From positions 1-64,000 of the forward strand of contig NZ_JAIHOM010000002.1 in NCBI RefSeq assembly GCF_026130165.1: a stretch of DNA of 64,000 nt, in the 5' to 3' direction. Each line of letters opens with the position of its first letter. The first letter of the stretch is position 1. The stretch comes from Spirulina subsalsa FACHB-351. Lineage in GTDB: Bacteria; Cyanobacteriota; Cyanobacteriia; Cyanobacteriales; Spirulinaceae. The notes under the pieces are model-generated. The model did no database searches and was not told the origin of the DNA. It saw nothing but the letters and a program-made list of their open reading frames with translations. The translations under genes and the position numbers were made by a program. Of the stretch, positions 45,653 to 53,335 are shown in pieces.

Positions 45653-46624
45653 CTAGCGTTTCTGATGAACGAGGACTGAACAAGGGGCATGGTGAATGAC
45701 ATAATTGCTCACACTGCCGAGGAAAAACTCCGTCAGCGTAGAATGACCTTGACGACCGATCACAATCAGATCCGCTTGCCAAGTTTGAGCTACCGTCCGA
45801 ATCCAAAACCCCGCATCCCCCTGTTTAATCTCCCATTCTGTGGGAATCTCTCGGTCTATTGCTTCTTGGGCATAGTCTGAGAGCCATTTTTCGTCCCGTT
45901 GCGTATCCCGCACAATTTGATTTTGTAAAGCCTTCGTGCGGTGTAAAAACTCCTCACTGTAGGCCTCGCGGAAATAATCAATCCGGTCTTCTAAGGGCTG
46001 ACAATGGAGCAACATCACCCGCGCATTTTCCTGTTTGGCGACCTGTAGCCCTAGATCCAAGATTTTGTCAGTATATTTGGACTGGTCGAGGGGGATCAAA
46101 ATGCGTTGGTGGGTGACTTGTTCGGTATTTTCCGGCAGGCCTTGCACCACGAACACGGAACACTGGCTATGATGCACCACATAATTACTCACACTGCCCA
46201 TAAACATTTCGAGGAGGCCATTGATTCCCCGACGGCCTAAAACAATCAGGTCAGCCTGCCAAGTTTTAGCATATTCTTGAATCTTGCGACCGGGATCTCC
46301 CACGCGCCAATCCCAATCCGCTTGGACTCCTGCTTGTGTAGCGCGATCGCAATAGGCCGAGAGCCATTCCCGCACCTGCTCCCCTTCCGCCTCCAGTTTT
46401 TCCTGCATGGTGCGCGCAAAATAGCTCAAATTCTGACCATAGATGTCACTATAAGACCCCGCATTCAGGTCTGTATCGAAGGGTAAAGCATGGAAAATCA
46501 ATAATTTAGCTTGATGGTATTGAGCCATGCGAATAGCCTGTTCTACCACAAATTCCGCTTGTGTGGAGCAGTCCACCCCAACTAATACCCGTTGATACTT
46601 AATGGATTCTAGTGTTTCTGTCAT
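45653..46624 (-). CDS. Tandem universal stress protein (UspA family)
   Basis: 323 aa from the ATG at 46624 (MTETLESIKYQRVLVGVDCS), which has GGAGGGAGAA upstream. The frame is open to 46702 but the extra residues are not Usp-like. Two UspA domains, each with the ATP-binding G-x2-G-x9-G-S/T motif: GRRGINGLLEMFMGSVSNY in the first and GRQGHSTLTEFFLGSVSNY in the second. It is convergent with futC (stop codons 11 bp apart) and divergent from isiA. A possible Fur-like site at ~46703-46730 lies upstream. Confidence 0.88.
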   Translation of the reverse strand: MTETLESIKYQRVLVGVDCSTQAEFVVEQAIRMAQYHQAKLLIFHALPFDTDLNAGSYSDIYGQNLSYFARTMQEKLEAEGEQVREWLSAYCDRATQAGVQADWDWRVGDPGRKIQEYAKTWQADLIVLGRRGINGLLEMFMGSVSNYVVHHSQCSVFVVQGLPENTEQVTHQRILIPLDQSKYTDKILDLGLQVAKQENARVMLLHCQPLEDRIDYFREAYSEEFLHRTKALQNQIVRDTQRDEKWLSDYAQEAIDREIPTEWEIKQGDAGFWIRTVAQTWQADLIVIGRQGHSTLTEFFLGSVSNYVIHHAPCSVLVHQKR

Positions 46625-46702
46625 AATGCGTTCTCCCTCCCCATTGGATGGCGACCCTACCTCTATCATCCCACTGGATGCGCTACAAGGGAGATTTCCC
46701 AA

Positions 46703-46730
46703 AATTATTAAGAATAGTTCTCTCTTAATC
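46703..46730. promoter_or_regulatory. Possible Fur-like site upstream of the universal stress gene
   Basis: AATTATTAAGAATAGTTCTC resembles a Fur box loosely. It is ~80 bp from the usp start and ~270 bp from isiA. Weak match by eye. Confidence 0.3.
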
Positions 46731-46912
46731 TTTTAAATTTGTTGAGAATCTAAATCACTAAAGTTTAGCAAAATTCCCCCGTTGCCCCCCCGCTCTACAG
46801 ATTCACCCAGACCACCTATCCCTCCCTCATACCCCGACAATTCCCCCGTTCCAACATCAAGGCAAGGCTTTTGACCCCCTTTGCCTGAACTTCACAAAAC
46901 TTAACACTATTT

Positions 46913-46935
46913 TATTGAGAATTATTCTAAACTAA
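46913..46935 (+). promoter_or_regulatory. Fur box upstream of isiA
   Basis: TTATTGAGAATTATTCTAAA is close to the Fur consensus and to Fur boxes known before isiA in other cyanobacteria. It is ~70-90 bp before the isiA ATG, where it could overlap the promoter. Confidence 0.65.
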
Positions 46936-47002
46936 TTTCCGAAAGCTTGTTGAAAGTAATCGTCAATAAGTAACCAGCAAAATCCTCTGTAATTGACCCA
47001 AT

Positions 47003-48031
47003 ATGCAAACTTACGAAAATCCCAAAGTCCAGTACGACTGGTGGGCGGGGAACGCTCGCTTTGCCAATCTTTCCGGTTTATTTATTGCCGCTCATGTTGC
47101 CCAGGCGGCTCTGATTACCTTTTGGGCAGGTTCCTTCACCCTCTACGAAATCTCATGGTTTGACCCCCTGCGTCCCATGGGAGAACAGGGGCTGATTCTA
47201 CTGCCTCATCTCGCTACCTTGGGTTTCGGTGTCGGTCAAGGGGGCGAAGTGGTGGACACTTACCCCTACTTTGTGGTGGGAGTGGTTCACCTGATTGCCT
47301 CAGCCGTCCTCGGTGCGGGAGCCCTTTTCCATACCTTTAAAGCCCCAGAAGACCTCAAAACCGCATCCGGTCGGGCGAAAAAGTTCCATTTCCAATGGGA
47401 TGATTCCAAACAGTTGGGCTTGATTTTAGGCCATCATCTGCTCTTTCTCGGCATGGGAGCGCTTTTACTGGTGGGGAAAGCCATGTACTGGGGTGGATTG
47501 TATGACGCGGCCAGCCAAACCGTGCGCGTGGTGACGGAACCGACCCTTAATCCTGCCATTATCTACGGCTATCAGACCCATTTTGCCACCTTGGACAATT
47601 TAGAGGACTTGGTTGGCGGTCATATTTATGTAGGAATAATGCTCATTTTAGGCGGTGTTTGGCACATCTTAGTTCCCCCCCTTCCTTGGGCGAAAAAAGT
47701 GCTGATTTTTTCTGGGGAGGCGATTCTTTCCTACTCTTTGGGTGGAATTGCTCTAGCTGGATTTGTGGCGGCCTATTTCTGCGCGGTGAATCCTTTAGCC
47801 TATCCCGTTGAATTTTATGGCGCGCCTCTAGAAATTAAACTGGGCATTGCTCCTTATTTTGCGGATACGGCTTCTTTACCCTTTGGGACTCATACGGCTC
47901 GTTGTTGGTTAGCCAATGCCCATTTCTTCCTAGCGTTTTTCTTCTTACAAGGGCATTTATGGCACGCACTCCGCGCTCTAGGGTTCGATTTTCGGCGCAT
48001 TGAACGGGCATTTAATTCCTTAGAATCCTAA
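47003..48031 (+). CDS. isiA: Iron-stress chlorophyll-binding protein IsiA (CP43')
   Basis: 342 aa. Six-helix chlorophyll a antenna protein of the PsbC/Pcb family that surrounds photosystem I trimers under iron limitation. Features: [82 protein letters not shown] and the final [28 protein letters not shown]. It lacks the large lumenal loop E of CP43, as IsiA does. First gene of an isi operon, preceded by a Fur box. Confidence 0.97.
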   Translation: MQTYENPKVQYDWWAGNARFANLSGLFIAAHVAQAALITFWAGSFTLYEISWFDPLRPMGEQGLILLPHLATLGFGVGQGGEVVDTYPYFVVGVVHLIASAVLGAGALFHTFKAPEDLKTASGRAKKFHFQWDDSKQLGLILGHHLLFLGMGALLLVGKAMYWGGLYDAASQTVRVVTEPTLNPAIIYGYQTHFATLDNLEDLVGGHIYVGIMLILGGVWHILVPPLPWAKKVLIFSGEAILSYSLGGIALAGFVAAYFCAVNPLAYPVEFYGAPLEIKLGIAPYFADTASLPFGTHTARCWLANAHFFLAFFFLQGHLWHALRALGFDFRRIERAFNSLES

Positions 48032-48098
48032 GCCTATTGGCAGCAGGGGAGGTGTTTTCTCCCTCATTCAAAAAATCACTTTCTCCCGGCTTTAAATT

Positions 48099-48278
48099 AT
48101 GGATTGTCCTTGTTGTTCTAACAAACTTTTACGACACATCAATCACCATGGTTTGTATTGGTATTGTCCCAGTTGTCGTCAAGTTTTACCACTTTTGGAA
48201 GCACGAGAAACTTCTGAGCATGAGTCCTGTTCTAGTTCAGGGGTGCATCAATCCAGAGTGTCAGGATGGCTGGCTTAA
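48099..48278 (+). CDS. Small zinc-ribbon protein between isiA and isiB
   Basis: 59 aa starting MDCPCCSNKLLRHINHHG, with a second pair WYCPSCRQVLPLL, giving a C-x2-C...C-x2-C zinc ribbon. The C-terminal half is serine-rich and unstructured. A longer ORF covers the same bases in another frame (48037-48297), but this frame has the protein-like motif. It resembles small cyanobacterial CPxC...CPxC proteins but I cannot name the family. No clear RBS precedes the ATG. Confidence 0.65.
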   Translation: MDCPCCSNKLLRHINHHGLYWYCPSCRQVLPLLEARETSEHESCSSSGVHQSRVSGWLA

Positions 48279-48321
48279 AGAACAGGTTTTTAGTTGACTA
48301 ATTTTCATGGAGTGAAAAATC

Positions 48322-48834
48322 ATGGCAAAAATTGGCTTATTTTACGGCACACAAACGGGAAACACCGAAACGATTGCTGAGTTAATTCAGCAAGAATTTG
48401 GCGGAGAAACTATAGTTAAAATTCAGGATATTTCTGAAACAGACGCGGGAGATTTTGAGCAATATGATTGTTTAATCATAGGCTGTCCAACTTGGAATGT
48501 GGGGGAATTACAAAGTGATTGGGAAGGCTTTTATGATGAGTTGGACGAGATTAATTTTTCTGGGAAGAAGGTCGCTTATTTTGGAGCGGGTGATCAGATT
48601 GGTTATGCTGATAATTTTCAAGATGCAATGGGTATTTTAGAGGAAAAGATTAGCCAAAATGGAGGAAAGACGGTGGGATATTGGCCGAAGGATGGCTATG
48701 ATTTTAATGAGTCAAAAGCGGTGAAGAATAATCGTTTTGTGGGGTTGGCACTGGATGAAGATAACCAAAGTGATTTAACGGCAAGTCGGGTTAAATCGTG
48801 GGTCGCACAGGTTAAACAAGAATTTGGGGTATAG
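48322..48834 (+). CDS. isiB: Flavodoxin
   Basis: 170 aa, long-chain flavodoxin. FMN phosphate loop GLFYGTQTGNTETIAE, aromatic loop CPTWNVGELQSDWEGFYDEL, and GAGDQIGYADNFQDAMGIL. Replaces ferredoxin in photosynthetic electron transfer under iron limitation. Start at 48322 with GGAGTG upstream. Downstream of isiA and directly before isiC. Confidence 0.97.
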   Translation: MAKIGLFYGTQTGNTETIAELIQQEFGGETIVKIQDISETDAGDFEQYDCLIIGCPTWNVGELQSDWEGFYDELDEINFSGKKVAYFGAGDQIGYADNFQDAMGILEEKISQNGGKTVGYWPKDGYDFNESKAVKNNRFVGLALDEDNQSDLTASRVKSWVAQVKQEFGV

Positions 48835-48838
48835 TCTG

Positions 48839-49600
48839 GTGAAACTTGTAGAACATTCTCGCAGTAAAACGCCCGATGTGGTTTGGTTGAATGGGAGTCC
48901 AGCGTTGCAAAAATTGGATAGACCCTTATTGAAATATCTGGTTCGATATTGTACCGTGGCTCACTGGGAATATTGTCCGAATTTAGATCAGCCTCTAGGT
49001 TTGGAGGATGTGGTGATTCTGCTGCATCATTATTTAAAAACTTTGCCGTATCCTGTCCATTTGGTGGGTCATGGAATTAGTGGCTTGTTAGGCTTACTCT
49101 ATGGGGAGTGCTATCCTGAAAAAGTGCGATCGCTGACGTTGTTATCCGTTGGGGTTGATGGGGGGATGGATTGGCAAGCTTACTATTACCGCAGAATGTC
49201 CCAATTCCCCTGTTTAAGACAACCTCTGTTGTTGCAAATGGTGAATCATCTCTTTGGGTATCAATCCGGTTTTATGAGTCACCAATTAGTGAGACTGTTG
49301 GAGGAGGATCTACAAACCTCTATCTCTCCTCATACTTTGGCGAAACAGTTCCAATTTCACCCCCGGATGGTAGATGTTCCTCTGTTGGTTTGTGGCAGTG
49401 AGGATGATGAGGTGGTGGATAACGAGAGGTTTCAGGAATGGCGCTGTTGGCTGAAAAAATGCGATCGCCTTTGGCAATATCCCCAAGGACGCTATTTTTT
49501 CCACTACTTCTATCCCCAAGAGGTGGGACAACAAATCCTTAACTTTTGGCGGGCTAAAGTCTATCGGGATCAATTGGCACAGGAAAGCGCTTTACCTTGA
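48839..49600 (+). CDS. isiC: IsiC-like alpha/beta hydrolase fold protein, nucleophile serine replaced
   Basis: 253 aa from the GTG at 48839, 4 nt after the isiB stop; a TTG at 48824 overlapping isiB is the alternative. Alpha/beta fold with VHLVGHGISGLLGLLYGECYPEKVRSLTLLSVG, the nucleophile-elbow region. The expected serine of GHSxGG is glycine (GHGISG), so normal esterase chemistry is unlikely. Downstream of isiB in the isiABC order known in other cyanobacteria. Its last codons fall in a 44-bp sequence repeated at 50260. Confidence 0.8.
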   Translation: MKLVEHSRSKTPDVVWLNGSPALQKLDRPLLKYLVRYCTVAHWEYCPNLDQPLGLEDVVILLHHYLKTLPYPVHLVGHGISGLLGLLYGECYPEKVRSLTLLSVGVDGGMDWQAYYYRRMSQFPCLRQPLLLQMVNHLFGYQSGFMSHQLVRLLEEDLQTSISPHTLAKQFQFHPRMVDVPLLVCGSEDDEVVDNERFQEWRCWLKKCDRLWQYPQGRYFFHYFYPQEVGQQILNFWRAKVYRDQLAQESALP

Positions 49601-49610
49601 CTGCGATCGC
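49567..49610. repeat. 44-bp direct repeat, copy 1
   Basis: GGATCAATTGGCACAGGAAA...GCGATCGC covers the end of isiC. It is repeated at 50260-50303 with one mismatch (C to T). Confidence 0.9.
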
Positions 49611-49709
49611 GATTCGGCTTTGTTGTCAAAAGTCTTAGTCCTTGCTCATTTTTCGGCTTCAGAAGGCTACCCAGTAATCAAAAATCTGGGTTAGCTTTCT
49701 ACAGGAAAA

Positions 49710-49940
49710 CTATACTGTTGCCAACAAAATAGCTTCAACATTTTGGGGTAACTCAACGGGATAAAAGCGTTGTGTTGAAAAAGCATAGTCTTCTCCACTT
49801 TCGTCAATAATACGGATGAGTCCATTCCCTTGGGCTTGCTCATCGTCGATGATCTGGTATAACTTTCCTACCTCTAATGATGCTTCATATCCTTGATTAT
49901 TGAGGCAGATTGCAAAATGGATTGATGGCTTGTGCTTCAT
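49710..49940 (-). CDS. Hypothetical small protein 1 of the direct-repeat insert
   Basis: 76 aa. Features: CLNNQGYEASLEVGKLYQII and IRIIDESGEDYAFSTQRFYPVELP, a small beta-rich protein as in several cyanobacterial hypothetical pairs. No named family recognised. It starts 2 bp after the end of the next upstream small gene (49943-50179) on the same strand, so they form a pair. Confidence 0.7.
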   Translation of the reverse strand: MKHKPSIHFAICLNNQGYEASLEVGKLYQIIDDEQAQGNGLIRIIDESGEDYAFSTQRFYPVELPQNVEAILLATV

Positions 49941-49942
49941 GG

Positions 49943-50179
49943 CTAATCCAGAAATGGCAACTTTAACTTGAACTCTTTTTTTCCAATACCATGAGCCTCA
50001 TACCAGTGTATTTCAGCTAGTCTTATCATATTGTTTGGGAGGCGCACTTGTGCAACCCCTTTTAACTTCCTCCATTTACCTTTTCCATAATATTTTTGTA
50101 GACGTGAACGATCCCGAATACCGTTTCCCACAGCAATGATTTCAATGTCTGATATCTCGCTGATAATTTCAAAATCCAC
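49943..50179 (-). CDS. Hypothetical small protein 2 of the direct-repeat insert
   Basis: 78 aa. Features: DIEIIAVGNGIRDRSRLQKYYGKGKWRKLKG, QVRLPNNMIRLAEIHWYEAHGIGKKEFKLK. It looks like a small basic protein common in cyanobacterial accessory gene pairs. No toxin or antitoxin motif can be named. It is the first gene of the pair, and the whole pair is bracketed by the 44-bp direct repeats at 49567 and 50260. Confidence 0.7.
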   Translation of the reverse strand: MDFEIISEISDIEIIAVGNGIRDRSRLQKYYGKGKWRKLKGVAQVRLPNNMIRLAEIHWYEAHGIGKKEFKLKLPFLD

Positions 50180-50259
50180 TTTTTCAGAGAAATTCCCGAG
50201 TTTTAGGCAACACTGTCGGCATAGAACTCATCTGTGGCGACAAGTTCTAACGTCCATTA

Positions 50260-50303
50260 GGATCAATTGGCACAGGAAAGTGCTTTACCTTGACTGCGAT
50301 CGC
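50260..50303. repeat. 44-bp direct repeat, copy 2
   Basis: Matches copy 1 at 49567-49610 in 43 of 44 positions. Here it encodes the C-terminus (GKALSCAN) of the minus-strand protein that ends at 50263. In copy 1 it encodes the isiC C-terminus on the plus strand. The original arrangement was probably two convergent genes sharing this end sequence. Confidence 0.9.
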
Positions 50304-50997
50304 CAATAAACCCCACCACAATCCTACATTGCTGTCGGGCAAGGGCAAAATTCCACTCATACCGTATTAACTCTTGCCGACGGTTCGGTTGTCCCAACTG
50401 TTGAACAATCTGTTCATACTGCATCCCCGTTTCTATGCGCTCAAAAGTAGAGGGAGGTTCTCGCGGGGTGCAGTTTTCCCCATTCTCCCGACAGTTCACG
50501 CCTCCCAAAGCAATAATACTCACCCGGGTTAAGGCTTGATTATTAAATTCTCCCCTTAAAGTCCTCCCATCCGAGCTTTCCCAATCGTAAACATAACCCC
50601 GTTCTAATTCGTTACCCGGCCGCCCTAACAGGACAGAAACCTGTTGATAGGTCATATTTGAGGAAATTTGGTCGTAACGGGTCTTAATCGCGCTATATAG
50701 CTCCTCTGCGCGCTCTCCAGAAAGGGGGGTGGAGGCGGGGGGCTGGCAGTTCTCTTGCCAGTTGGGGACTTTGACCCCGCGCTCTCGTAAGCTGGCTAAA
50801 TTTTGGCGATAGGTGCGGAGACGATCGGCCTGATTGGGGGAACGCTGCATCATTCGATCTACAATGGCGATCGCTTCTGTCCAATTTTGTTGACAAACAG
50901 CTTGACGTAATTGGCCATTCAAGTCTTGTGCATAACTCGGCAGACTACCCAGTAAAAGTAAGGCTGTTACTCCCGTCAAAATCCATCGTTCTTTCAT
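50263..50997 (-). CDS. Exported protein with two SmpA/BamE-like repeats
   Basis: 244 aa from the ATG at 50997 (MKERWILTGVTALLLLGSLPSYAQ), a clear signal peptide. The longer frame starts at a TTG. Two regions resemble BamE/SmpA domains, where Y-x-Q-V-x-x-L-L-G-x-P begins each: MTYQQVSVLLGRPGNELERGYVYDWES and MQYEQIVQQLGQPNRRQELIRYEW. An N-terminal helical region binds nothing known. Its C-terminus lies in the second 44-bp repeat. Confidence 0.65.
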   Translation of the reverse strand: MKERWILTGVTALLLLGSLPSYAQDLNGQLRQAVCQQNWTEAIAIVDRMMQRSPNQADRLRTYRQNLASLRERGVKVPNWQENCQPPASTPLSGERAEELYSAIKTRYDQISSNMTYQQVSVLLGRPGNELERGYVYDWESSDGRTLRGEFNNQALTRVSIIALGGVNCRENGENCTPREPPSTFERIETGMQYEQIVQQLGQPNRRQELIRYEWNFALARQQCRIVVGFIGDRSQGKALSCAN

Positions 50998-51114
50998 GAA
51001 GTTGTACCAGCACAATACTTTCCATCTTAAGCGATGGATTTTAGCATTGGACTGGGCGCTTTGTCGGAAAAGCTAATTCGGAAAAGTTAATGCTGCTCCC
51101 TATTCCCCTGAATA

Positions 51115-51582
51115 TCACGTGATTAAGGTGTCTTTAGAACGATCTTCTCCCAAAGGCGGTAAGGGACGTTTAGAGGAAGAGGACTTGGTATCATCCCCGT
51201 CTTGTTGTTCAATGCGAATCTGAATCTGGGGCCCTGAACTGGCTAAACGAATGACCATCCCATTCACAACCTCGGTGCGGGTGATGCGCTTGCCATCAAT
51301 ATAAGTTCCATTAGCGCCTAAGTTGACAATTTCCCAGTCTGTGGTGGCACCTGGGCGGATCTCAACATGATGACGGGATACAACTGCACTATATAAAACA
51401 ACTTCATTATCGGTAGATCGCCCAATACGAATGACGGAATTGGGTTCAAAAGTCCAGCTTTGTACTGGAACCGCTTGGAGAGGATGCAGCAGAGTTAGAG
51501 TGATCACTGATGCTTGGTTGGGGTTTAATGGATTGACGTTTGCTGTTTTTGATTCCAGCACTCTAGTATGGATCAGAGTCAA
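51115..51582 (-). CDS. FHA domain protein
   Basis: 155 aa. One FHA domain: VIRIGRSTDNEVVLYSAVVSRHHVEIRPG...IVNLGANGTYIDGKRI, with the conserved R, SRHH and N-G-T/Y-I. Flexible acidic/serine C-terminal tail. Reads phosphothreonine on a partner. Start uncertain: the listed end is a TTG, and a GTG lies 7 codons further in. Not linked to the FHA-cyclase at 30 kb. Confidence 0.78.
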   Translation of the reverse strand: MTLIHTRVLESKTANVNPLNPNQASVITLTLLHPLQAVPVQSWTFEPNSVIRIGRSTDNEVVLYSAVVSRHHVEIRPGATTDWEIVNLGANGTYIDGKRITRTEVVNGMVIRLASSGPQIQIRIEQQDGDDTKSSSSKRPLPPLGEDRSKDTLIT

Positions 51583-52129
51583 GGTAAGACGGAATATCCG
51601 AGAAAAGATATCCTGTTTTGCTGTTAGACCAGCGTGACTCTAGACCGGGGGGGGTCATTTGAATGAGGGAGTGGGAATAGAACCAGGCGATCGCGCTCAG
51701 TTACTGGAACTTGGAATAATGGAATTTGGGATTGGGTGACTGGGTACTTTGTCATTTTAGGGCTTAACTCTTTCATCTGACAACTCACTGGGGGGAACTA
51801 CTCCATCAGGCCAAAGGCAAAGATGAAGTTTCCTGATTCAAGGACAAGGGCAATCCTATTGATTATTTTCCCAGCCATCGGACTAAGATCCGGGTAATTG
51901 AGATCACGCTCAAAATAACCCTTACTCTAACCTGATATCCTAATGGATGCCTCGACTAAAATTCATCTGGGATTTGTAGATCACTCCCCGGCTAAAACAG
52001 CCGCAAGAAAACAGGGAGAGCCGCTTGTGGCTTGTTCTGGCTCTCCCTGTGCTGTGTGAAGCTGAATCTAGTTACTATTCGCGAACTCCCCCACGCCACT
52101 TACAGTCAGGGGAATTTCGGGCAATCTGA
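51583..52129. other. Gap between the FHA gene and psaK
   Basis: 547 bp. It holds a CCGGGGGGGG run near 51640, a 38-codon plus-strand frame starting at 51942 (MDASTKIHLGFVDHSPAKT...) of doubtful reality, and a strong hairpin (52011-52050) described separately. No RNA family recognised. Confidence 0.35.
52011..52050 (-). terminator. Hairpin downstream of psaK
   Basis: Perfect 12-bp stem ACAGGGAGAGCC / GGCTCTCCCTGT with a 16-base loop. On the minus strand it is followed by only four Ts, so it is a moderate terminator for psaK, ~80 bp after its stop. Confidence 0.55.
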
Positions 52130-52396
52130 TTAAAGAACTCCCGCGTTGGTTAGGCCTAAAATAACCCCTGCTCCTAAAATATGACCAAAACTTCCGGTGG
52201 CTAGGAGTTCAGTGACCCCAAAACCTTCCCATAGTGCGGGTTTAGAAATGGGGAGGTCAGGGCCTTGGCCGGGGTTTTTGATGGCAAAACGACCGAGGGC
52301 GATCGCCACTAAATTACAGACAATCATCACAATCCCAATAGATAAATTCCATTCGGAGGTGCTGGCGGTGGTGGCTAATAGGGTTGTCGTCATCAT
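52130..52396 (-). CDS. psaK: Photosystem I subunit X
   Basis: 88 aa from the ATG at 52396 (MMTTTLLATTASTSEWNLS), with GAGGAG 10 nt upstream. The open frame reaches 52495 but the extra part is not PsaK. Two membrane segments: IGIVMIVCNLVAIALGRFAI and ELLATGSFGHILGAGVILGLTNAG. The middle has KNPGQGPDLPISKPALWEGFG, the PsaK stroma loop. Peripheral antenna subunit of photosystem I involved in state transitions. Confidence 0.95.
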   Translation of the reverse strand: MMTTTLLATTASTSEWNLSIGIVMIVCNLVAIALGRFAIKNPGQGPDLPISKPALWEGFGVTELLATGSFGHILGAGVILGLTNAGVL

Positions 52397-52548
52397 GGGG
52401 GGTTTACTCCTCGTTTTTGCTAAAATGCTTAAAAAATTCCCCCAAATTATAAAAATTTCCACTCTCTTCCTTAGATGTTTGTTGAAATACTTCACACTTT
52501 AATTCATAAATCAAGATAAATCTTTATAATTAGTTACTATCTGTAATA

Positions 52549-53178
52549 ATGCGTATCAAAATTTGTGGAATTACCCAACCGGAACAGGGACAGGCGATCG
52601 CCGCACTGGGAATCACCACCTTGGGTTTCATTTGTGTTGAGCGTTCCCCCCGTTTTATTGCCCCTCCCCACCTCAAAGACCTACTCGCCACTTTACCCCG
52701 TGATCTACATAAAATTGGAGTATTTGTCAACGCAACTTTAGCGGAAATTCAGGAAATCGTGACCCTGACAGACCTAACGGGGGTCCAACTGCATGGGGAT
52801 GAGTCCCCCAGTTTTTGTCAGGTCTTGGGGCAGGAGATGCCCGGTGTAGAATTGTGGAAAGCCCTGCGCCTCAAAACCTCTGAATCTCTCAAGGTGGTGC
52901 AGGACTACACCCCCTTTGTGGATGCCATCCTATTAGATGCCTACCACCCCCAACAGTATGGGGGAACCGGACAGGTTTTGAACTGGGCTGACTTAGCGGA
53001 TTTTGCGCCTCCGGTGCCTTGGTTTTTAGCCGGGGGACTCACACCGGGGAATATTGGGGAAGCCTTGAAACAAGTCCAGCCTAGTGGGATCGACCTTTCC
53101 AGTGGTGTGGAGCGATCGCCCGGCGATAAAGATTTACAGAAAGTTGCTCAATTATTACAGGTGATGAAAAACCTTTAA
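52549..53178 (+). CDS. trpF: Phosphoribosylanthranilate isomerase
   Basis: 209 aa. (beta-alpha)8 barrel of the tryptophan pathway. Catalytic C6 in MRIKICGITQ, catalytic aspartate in DAILLDAYHPQQYGGTG, and phosphate-binding WFLAGGLTPGNIGEAL and GIDLSSGVERSPGDKD. Length normal. Not in a trp operon here, as usual in cyanobacteria. Confidence 0.97.
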   Translation: MRIKICGITQPEQGQAIAALGITTLGFICVERSPRFIAPPHLKDLLATLPRDLHKIGVFVNATLAEIQEIVTLTDLTGVQLHGDESPSFCQVLGQEMPGVELWKALRLKTSESLKVVQDYTPFVDAILLDAYHPQQYGGTGQVLNWADLADFAPPVPWFLAGGLTPGNIGEALKQVQPSGIDLSSGVERSPGDKDLQKVAQLLQVMKNL

Positions 53179-53335
53179 GGAAATAGCAATCAAAGATTGA
53201 TTTTCTCTGACCAGAAGACTCCCGACTTGTGAAGGGGTGAATAGCGGGATCATGCTACAGTTGGGAAACCACAAGCCCACACCATACCCTATGGGTTTAG
53301 TGTGGGTAGTGCAATCTAAATCGATCAGTAATGTC

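Noticed and set aside
48037-48297. 86-codon ORF between isiA and isiB
   Set aside because: It starts with atypical residues and has no motif. The +1 alternative frame holds a clean two-CxxC zinc ribbon with its own ATG, so that frame was preferred.
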